From Candidatus Melainabacteria bacterium (GTDB lineage: Bacteria > Cyanobacteriota > Vampirovibrionia > Vampirovibrionales > JAJTHC01): a stretch of 18,405 nt of DNA. The translations under genes and the position numbers were made by a program. Under the pieces are notes generated by a model. It worked only from the letters and a program-made list of their open reading frames with translations, searched no databases and was not told the origin of the DNA. Position 1 is the first letter of the stretch, and each line of letters starts with the position of its first letter. Positions 14,498 through 18,405 of the stretch are shown one piece after another. The stretch is from assembly GCA_026389055.1 (NCBI GenBank), contig JAPLIO010000204.1:1-18405 (forward strand). The letters are read 5' to 3'.

Positions 14498-14806
14498 TTA
14501 AACAATAAAGCCGAGTAATTTACTTAGCCACCGCAAGGGTTTGGGCAAGGCTTTACCCAACGAAAGCACCCCTGATTCTAACACTGCTTGGTTAGCATTC
14601 AATTGCTGATTGATTGCTTTAGCGTTAATTTTTGCCTGCTTTAACTGGCTAATAAGCACCATTAATTGAGGCTTTAAGGTCAAATTCACTCTCAACAAAG
14701 CTCTGAAGGCAATAGCCCCAACCACCAAGAAAAACAGTTCCAACAAAACCACTAAAAACGTGATTTTCTCTACGCTATTAACCAATTGATAAATAGGGTC
14801 ATTCAT
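14498..14806 (-). CDS. Small single-pass membrane protein, unknown function
   Basis: About 102 residues, family not recognised. One strong transmembrane helix near residues 13-36 (FLVVLLELFFLVVGAIAF) is followed by a basic, helical, Gln/Lys/Asn-rich stretch (LKPQLMVLISQLKQAKINAK and QQLNANQAVLESGVLSLGKA) that could form a coiled coil, and a hydrophobic C-terminus (LSKLLGFIV). It resembles DUF948-like proteins in layout only. I chose the ATG at 14804-14806 because AAGGAG lies eight bases before it. An upstream in-frame ATG at 14822-14824 overlaps the stop of the preceding gene and has no ribosome binding site. The gene is the second in a two-gene operon with the protein at 14824-15324. Confidence 0.65.
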   Translation of the reverse strand: MNDPIYQLVNSVEKITFLVVLLELFFLVVGAIAFRALLRVNLTLKPQLMVLISQLKQAKINAKAINQQLNANQAVLESGVLSLGKALPKPLRWLSKLLGFIV

Positions 14807-14823
14807 TAGCGAAGCTCCTTGCA

Positions 14824-15324
14824 TTAAGGTTTTTCTAGGGTGTAAGGCACGGGAAATGATTCCAAATAACGTTGCACTTCAGGCATGGTTTTGGTTAAAC
14901 AAAGCCTGTACTGCCATTGTTCCACCCGTCGTTCACCCAAGAAAAAAGGCTTTACTATCCAAGGCATGGTTTGTAGCTCCAGTAATCTTTCCCTGCGTTT
15001 GCCACACAACTGGGCAGGATAATCAGGGTTAGCAGGCGGTTCCAATTCAAACGACGTTACTTGAGCTTCTATGGGTTGACGTTTTTTACTCGCTCGTTTT
15101 TTAGGCTTAGTAGGCTCCACATCAATCGTATCATCACCTATAAATTGATTGGTTTGGGCAAGCACTGGTTGTTCTGCCTTGTTTTGCCGAGCGGTTTTTA
15201 GCTGACGCTTCGCTTGAGCCATTGGCAATTGAAATAACAGTAACGACAAGCAAATACCGCCAGCTAAAACCACTATCGCAAATGCTTTTAAGTTAATCCA
15301 TCTCCATGCAGGGAAAATCATCAT
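14824..15324 (-). CDS. Membrane-anchored or secreted basic protein, unknown function
   Basis: About 166 residues, family not recognised. An N-terminal hydrophobic helix, AFAIVVLAGGICLSLLLFQLP, works as a signal peptide or anchor and ends at PMAQA, a possible signal-peptidase site. A Lys/Arg/Gln-rich linker follows (KPKKRASKKRQPIEAQ). The C-terminal half (CGKRRERLLELQTMPWIVKP to the end) has two cysteines (Cys in QLCGK and RLCLTK), which could form a disulfide if exported. I take the start at the first of two tandem ATGs, with a weak GGA about 10 bases before; a GTG two codons upstream is possible. A promoter is predicted at 15365-15393. The next gene starts right at its stop, so the pair are coupled. 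Confidence 0.6.
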   Translation of the reverse strand: MMIFPAWRWINLKAFAIVVLAGGICLSLLLFQLPMAQAKRQLKTARQNKAEQPVLAQTNQFIGDDTIDVEPTKPKKRASKKRQPIEAQVTSFELEPPANPDYPAQLCGKRRERLLELQTMPWIVKPFFLGERRVEQWQYRLCLTKTMPEVQRYLESFPVPYTLEKP

Positions 15325-15364
15325 AGCCACTCAATCCAATCTGTTTTGCAAATAACTTATTTCT

Positions 15365-15393
15365 ATTCTACACTAAAATAGGTTTTCTATGAA
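15365..15393 (-). promoter_or_regulatory. Probable promoter of the 15324-14498 operon
   Basis: On the minus strand TTCATA (15388-15393), a 17-bp spacer and TAGAAT (15365-15370) lie about 40 bp before the tandem ATG. The match is 4/6 and 5/6. Confidence 0.5.
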
Positions 15394-15460
15394 GAAAATA
15401 GGCTAGCATCAGAATTTTCTCTTGCGTTTTTAATTAGATGAGGCTACATTAAATACAGTA

Positions 15461-15479
15461 GAGTATTATTTAAATACTC
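15461..15479. promoter_or_regulatory. Inverted repeat in the divergent spacer
   Basis: GAGTATT (15461-15467) and AATACTC (15473-15479) form a perfect 7-bp palindrome around ATTTA. It lies between divergent genes, so it could be an operator for either. A second small hairpin, AGAGG (15503-15507) with CCTCT (15514-15518), follows within a pyrimidine-rich stretch that leads to the gene at 15606. Confidence 0.35.
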
Positions 15480-15605
15480 GTTTAAGATTCCCTTCTTTTT
15501 ACAGAGGTTTCTGCCTCTCTTTCTTTCTCTCCAGTTCTTCTCTCTGTTTACCCCTTGATAGTTTATTTTGTTAGATCCCTTTTCTCTAGGAGTTAATTTA
15601 TTCAA

Positions 15606-16760
15606 ATGATGAGTACCCTTCAATCAGGCTTTCAGCCTTTATCCCTTGCTAATAATACTACCGCTACTCTAGCCAACAAGAAAACCGCCCCCAAAACAGT
15701 CGTTGGTGCAAACCGTTTTCAATCTAGCCCAAGAGAAGAGGCTTCTAAACCATCTGTTACGGATACAGTAACCCTTGGTGCCACTGCTTCGGGCAACAAT
15801 AATGCCGATGCGAAAACAGTATCGCTTGCACCTGCAACCACAGCGGATACCACCACGACCCCACCAGTAGGGGGCGATACCTTAACGTTATCAACCACGC
15901 CACCCGCTACGGATAGTGCTTTGGCACCACCGCCTACCGCTACAAAGCCATTGAATTTAGGGACTATTTTAGGGGGTGCTGCACTGCTGGGTGTGGGGAT
16001 TTTAGCCGTTGCTGTGGGCTTAAAGCATAACACTGAAGTAGAAAGATTAACGACAGATTTAAATCATGTGAAAAAAACAGCCACGGATTTAGCAGACAGG
16101 GTAACTAAGTTAGAAGTGTCGTTGAAAGAAGAAATAGCAAAAGTAGCAGAGCAATCTGAGAAAAACACTCAAGGGCTAAGTACAGTTGGTCAACTCCTTT
16201 TACAGACTAAAGAAGGAGTTGACAATTTTGGAGCCAATATTTGGCATTCTATATTCCAAAAACCGATGAAAGAGTTGCCTCCACGTAATATCGATAAAAC
16301 ACTATGGTTAGATACTCACTTTGACCCAAAGGCTGATGAAACAGATTTACTCGCACTTTTTGCAGAGCGACTCTTAGCAAAAGAACCCGACCACACGACA
16401 AAAACTTTTGGCTTACAGAAAAACGAAGAAACATTGAGAGATGCTACAGCTTTCAGAGACGTCGTTCTTAAAAAATTCCATGAAGCTTTACCCCTCACTG
16501 ACTCTCATGGCTTCAACGAAACGGTTAAGCTCTTTAACGAAGCGTTGGGAACGATACCTAACGAAGCTGAAGCCCTCTGGTTCCCCCACTCTGATATAGA
16601 AAGCCTATCGGGTGCCGAAAAAGTGGCAGAGCAAATCAAAAAAGCTCGTTTAGAAGATAACCGCACAGCCCTAGGCAATGCCATTGTGAAAGCTTACGAA
16701 CACCTCCAAGAGCAGTTGGAACCTATTGCCAAAGCAATAGCACCAGCCCCCACAGCATAG
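15606..16760 (+). CDS. Uncharacterised protein: disordered N-terminus, TM helix, coiled coil
   Basis: I do not recognise the family. The product has 384 residues. Residues 1-115 are Thr/Ala/Pro-rich and probably disordered. A glycine/alanine-rich transmembrane helix spans 119-139 (ILGGAALLGVGILAVAVGL). Heptad-like sequence at 143-188 (VERLTTDLNHVKKTATDLAD, then VTKLEVSLKEEIAKVAEQSE) predicts a coiled coil. The C-terminal 190 residues look globular and mostly helical. There is no cleavable signal, so topology is uncertain. AGGAG lies 13 bases before the first of two tandem ATGs. The layout recalls the protein at 7626-9005 and both may be lineage-specific envelope or scaffold proteins, which is inference. 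The dciA-like gene follows 83 bp later on the same strand. Confidence 0.7.
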   Translation: MMSTLQSGFQPLSLANNTTATLANKKTAPKTVVGANRFQSSPREEASKPSVTDTVTLGATASGNNNADAKTVSLAPATTADTTTTPPVGGDTLTLSTTPPATDSALAPPPTATKPLNLGTILGGAALLGVGILAVAVGLKHNTEVERLTTDLNHVKKTATDLADRVTKLEVSLKEEIAKVAEQSEKNTQGLSTVGQLLLQTKEGVDNFGANIWHSIFQKPMKELPPRNIDKTLWLDTHFDPKADETDLLALFAERLLAKEPDHTTKTFGLQKNEETLRDATAFRDVVLKKFHEALPLTDSHGFNETVKLFNEALGTIPNEAEALWFPHSDIESLSGAEKVAEQIKKARLEDNRTALGNAIVKAYEHLQEQLEPIAKAIAPAPTA

Positions 16761-16782
16761 TAATCATCGGGTTTGCCTTTGC

Positions 16783-16839
16783 CATGATGCCCTATTTGCG
16801 GTAAACTGCAAATAAGTTACACGAAAAAGGGGCATCATG
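16783..16839 (+). promoter_or_regulatory. Two-tier hairpin leader over the dciA ribosome binding site
   Basis: CATGATGCCC (16783-16792) pairs perfectly with GGGCATCATG (16830-16839). Directly stacked inside it TATTTGC (16793-16799) pairs with GCAAATA (16808-16814) around an 8-base loop. The right arm of the outer stem covers AAGGGG, the only Shine-Dalgarno-like sequence before the ATG at 16844, so folding would hide it. It might also act as a terminator for the gene upstream, but no T-run follows. Confidence 0.55.
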
Positions 16840-16843
16840 CTTT

Positions 16844-17281
16844 ATGGCAGAACACGGTGGCACGGCATCATCTTTCAATAAAAACACGGAAGATAATAGA
16901 CACCTTGGGCGAAAGCGAACCTATCGCAAGCAACTAGCCAAAGGGGAAGCACTGCCTGCCTATCAAGCGGGTTATGCCAGCTTGCAAGCCATTTTCCCCA
17001 CAGTGGCAAAACAAATTGGGTTTGATAAAAAACTAGCCGAACTCGCTCTGCTTGCTGCGTGGAATGGCATTGTTGGTAACCCCTTAGCGGCAACAACCAA
17101 AGCCATTAAAATTCAACAACGGGGTAATCAGCAACGGTTGCTTGTAGCCGTACAAAACCCCTCGTTAGCCACAGAATTAAGCTTTCAGCTAGCCCAATTG
17201 CTTTCAAAGCTAAACAAACTAGCACCCCAAACGGGTATTACGCTACAAGGCATTGATGTTAAAGTGGGAGGCGTTTTTTAG
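16844..17281 (+). CDS. dciA: DciA-like (DUF721) replicative helicase loader
   Basis: Small basic protein of 145 residues. The C-terminal 90 residues fit the DUF721/DciA fold: a helix, LAELALLAAWNGIVGNPLAATTKA, whose W-x-x-IVG-x-x-LA pattern is diagnostic, then a strand RLLVAVQNPSLATELSF (V-x-N-P-x-A-x-EL), a helix QLLSKLNKL and a terminal strand ITLQGIDVKVGG. DciA helps load the DnaB helicase at replication forks in many bacteria that lack DnaC or DnaI. The basic N-terminal 45 residues (RHLGRKRTYRKQLAKGE) are probably a flexible DNA- or helicase-binding region. AAGGGG precedes the ATG by 11 bases but is sequestered in a predicted hairpin. The assignment rests on pattern recognition alone. Confidence 0.75.
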   Translation: MAEHGGTASSFNKNTEDNRHLGRKRTYRKQLAKGEALPAYQAGYASLQAIFPTVAKQIGFDKKLAELALLAAWNGIVGNPLAATTKAIKIQQRGNQQRLLVAVQNPSLATELSFQLAQLLSKLNKLAPQTGITLQGIDVKVGGVF

Positions 17282-17311
17282 TAACATCTATGTTCGTTTC
17301 TACTTCCCTTC

Positions 17312-17454
17312 GGTGCTGTTGATAATAGTGGGCTGGTGGTGCAGATTCTAGGAATGAGGAACGGACTGACGGGCGTGTAGCCTAACTACATAACCTAAGG
17401 AGTACCGCAAATGACAACGAAGATGCCCATCAGAGCGTTATTATCAACAGTAGC
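17312..17454 (+). repeat. Dispersed palindromic RNA-like element, copy 2
   Basis: Second copy of the element at 920-1061. The outer stem pairs 17316-17327 with 17439-17450 (12 bp, perfect) and continues by G-U and Watson-Crick pairs through 17330 with 17436. A 2x2 internal loop follows, then CTGGTGG 17333-17339 with CCATCAG 17427-17433, a bulged T17340, and GCAGATTC 17341-17348 facing GAAGATGC 17419-17426 with the same tandem G-A mismatches as copy 1. The apical hairpin is TGTAG 17376-17380 with CTACA 17386-17390. Outer stem sequence is unrelated to copy 1 but pairs just as well. The right half contains AAGGAG (17397-17402) and the start codon (17411) of the glycosyltransferase gene. Confidence 0.8.
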
Positions 17455-18405
17455 TAGGAAAATTTGCTTTATTCCGCCTCGCTTCGTGGGCGATTGCCTT
17501 TTTCTAGTACCGCTATTGCGTCAACTAAAAAAAGCTTGGGGAAGCACCGTTGAAATTGGGCTATGGTTGCCTCAAAATACCGTACCACTATTTGAACACT
17601 GCCCCTATGTGGATTGGATAGCCATTGCCACGGATGAGTCTCAATCGTTAATTAACACCCTAAAAAACCACCAAGTAGATACCGTTATTTTAACCCGCCA
17701 TTCCGCCAGAGAAGCTTTACTATGCCGAAGAGCCAAGGTTAAAACCATCATTGGGTTTAAAGCCCAACGCCTAACCAAACGCAAATTCCTGCATTGGGGT
17801 ATTGGGCTAACGCACGGGGTGCCTCATCCTGTTTTAACCAATCAACGGCATCAGCAAAGCTACCTATGGCAATTGTTAGAGCCACTCAATTTACCGCAGT
17901 TAGATAAAACCGATACCGCCCTAGAGCTATGGGTTACGCCTTCACAACAAGAAGCATTACAAACCAAGCTAGCAGAAACGTTCGGGGTATTACCGCCCCA
18001 ACAAGCACCGTGGATAGTGGTGCATTGGGCAAGTGCTAGCGAAAACAAAGAGGTACCCATCGACCGCCTGACCAAAGGCTTAGCTTGGTTATTAGAGAAA
18101 CACCCAACCGTTCAACTGCTGTTTACAGGCATGCCTGGCCATGCTTCAACTTACGATGCCTTTATTGAGTCTCATTTCTTTTTACAGGCAACTGCTGGCA
18201 ACCAGCAACGTAGTTTTAACTTAGCGGGGAAAACCTCTCTGGTGGAATTGGGCGTGTTGTTATCGCTTTCCAAAGGGCTTATTGGGTTAGATTCTGCACC
18301 GCTACATATGGCGAGTGCCTTTGGTGTACCCAGTATTGTGGGCGTTTATGGGGCGGTTTCTCCTAACCAGTGGCAACCGCCTGTTACGCAAGGCGTTCGG
18401 TTTGA
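17411..18405 (+). CDS. Family-9 glycosyltransferase (heptosyltransferase-like), 3' end off the edge
   Basis: About 331 residues are present and the frame stays open to the window end. It has the two-lobed GT-B layout of ADP-heptose:LPS heptosyltransferases: an N-terminal IPPRFVGDCLFLVPLLRQLK (the family GD-x-LL-x-x-P-LL-x-x-L motif), IVVHWASASENKEVP for the second-lobe sugar-nucleotide site, and KGLIGLDSAPLHMASAFGVP, the normally DTGPMHLAAALGVP donor loop. It probably adds a sugar to lipopolysaccharide core or another surface glycan from the cytoplasmic face of the inner membrane. The only in-frame ATGs are at 17411 and 17423, both inside the palindromic element; AAGGAG lies eight bases before 17411. 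The first 15 residues (MTTKMPIRALLSTVA) therefore come from the element, and family members normally begin near ARKICF. Substrate is not determinable here. Confidence 0.85.
   Translation, partial: MTTKMPIRALLSTVARKICFIPPRFVGDCLFLVPLLRQLKKAWGSTVEIGLWLPQNTVPLFEHCPYVDWIAIATDESQSLINTLKNHQVDTVILTRHSAREALLCRRAKVKTIIGFKAQRLTKRKFLHWGIGLTHGVPHPVLTNQRHQQSYLWQLLEPLNLPQLDKTDTALELWVTPSQQEALQTKLAETFGVLPPQQAPWIVVHWASASENKEVPIDRLTKGLAWLLEKHPTVQLLFTGMPGHASTYDAFIESHFFLQATAGNQQRSFNLAGKTSLVELGVLLSLSKGLIGLDSAPLHMASAFGVPSIVGVYGAVSPNQWQPPVTQGVRF

Noticed and set aside
15490..15590. Pyrimidine-rich tract upstream of the gene at 15606
   Set aside because: It is likely an untranslated leader. I see no riboswitch-like conserved core and no second copy in the window.
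1..18405. CRISPR array, rRNA genes, phage or transposase genes
   Set aside because: No regularly spaced direct repeats, no rRNA-like sequence, and no transposase or phage protein was seen.

Overview
The window looks like chromosomal DNA of a Gram-negative-type bacterium related to Cyanobacteria, probably a non-photosynthetic member such as Vampirovibrionia/Melainabacteria. The evidence is indirect. The GyrA C-terminal domain carries QNRATRGKG, the form I associate with cyanobacterial GyrA, in place of the usual GyrA box. There is a plant/cyanobacterial-type ferredoxin-NADP reductase. Menaquinone is made by the futalosine route (mqnA, mqnE). There is an Mla/Mkl-type lipid-transport ATPase and a heptosyltransferase-like enzyme, which suggest an outer membrane. 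No photosynthesis, phage or transposase gene is visible. The assignment is inference and no marker gene settles it.

Layout, left to right. (1) 1-800, minus: 5' part of pgk with a good sigma70-type promoter. (2) 920-1061: a palindromic, RNA-like element (copy 1), followed by the FNR gene on plus. (3) 2118-2730, minus: a RelE/HigB-type toxin and XRE antitoxin pair with its own promoter; the antitoxin stop overlaps the FNR stop. (4) 2861-5756, minus: mqnA, an ABC ATPase and leuB. leuB has its own strong promoter with an inverted repeat across the -10. (5) 5757-6293: a gene-free spacer with a MITE-like palindrome and copy A of a ~230-bp structured repeat. (6) 6294-12917, minus: mqnE, a lineage-specific membrane protein, then gyrA-proB as an abutting pair. 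(7) tRNA-Thr(CGT) on minus and xerC on plus. (8) 14215-14445: copy B of the ~230-bp repeat, inverted relative to A. (9) 14498-15324, minus: two small membrane-anchored proteins of unknown function. (10) 15606-17281, plus: a TM/coiled-coil protein of unknown function and a DciA-like (DUF721) helicase-loader gene behind a hairpin leader. (11) 17312-17454: copy 2 of the palindromic element, whose 3' half supplies the ribosome binding site and start codon of a family-9 glycosyltransferase that runs off the right edge.

Most genes are core metabolism or replication: glycolysis (pgk), leucine (leuB), proline (proB), menaquinone (mqnA, mqnE), redox (FNR), DNA topology and replication (gyrA, xerC, dciA). 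The novel material is in the spacers. Two unrelated repeat families each have two copies here. In both families the sequence of the stems changes while base pairing is kept (compensatory changes plus G-U pairs, all pointing to one strand), as expected of conserved RNA secondary structure. Family 1 (920-1061 and 17312-17454) has a conserved core with tandem G-A mismatches and sits just upstream of a gene on the same strand both times. Family 2 (6031-6259 and 14215-14445) sits just past the 3' end of a gene both times, pointing back towards it.
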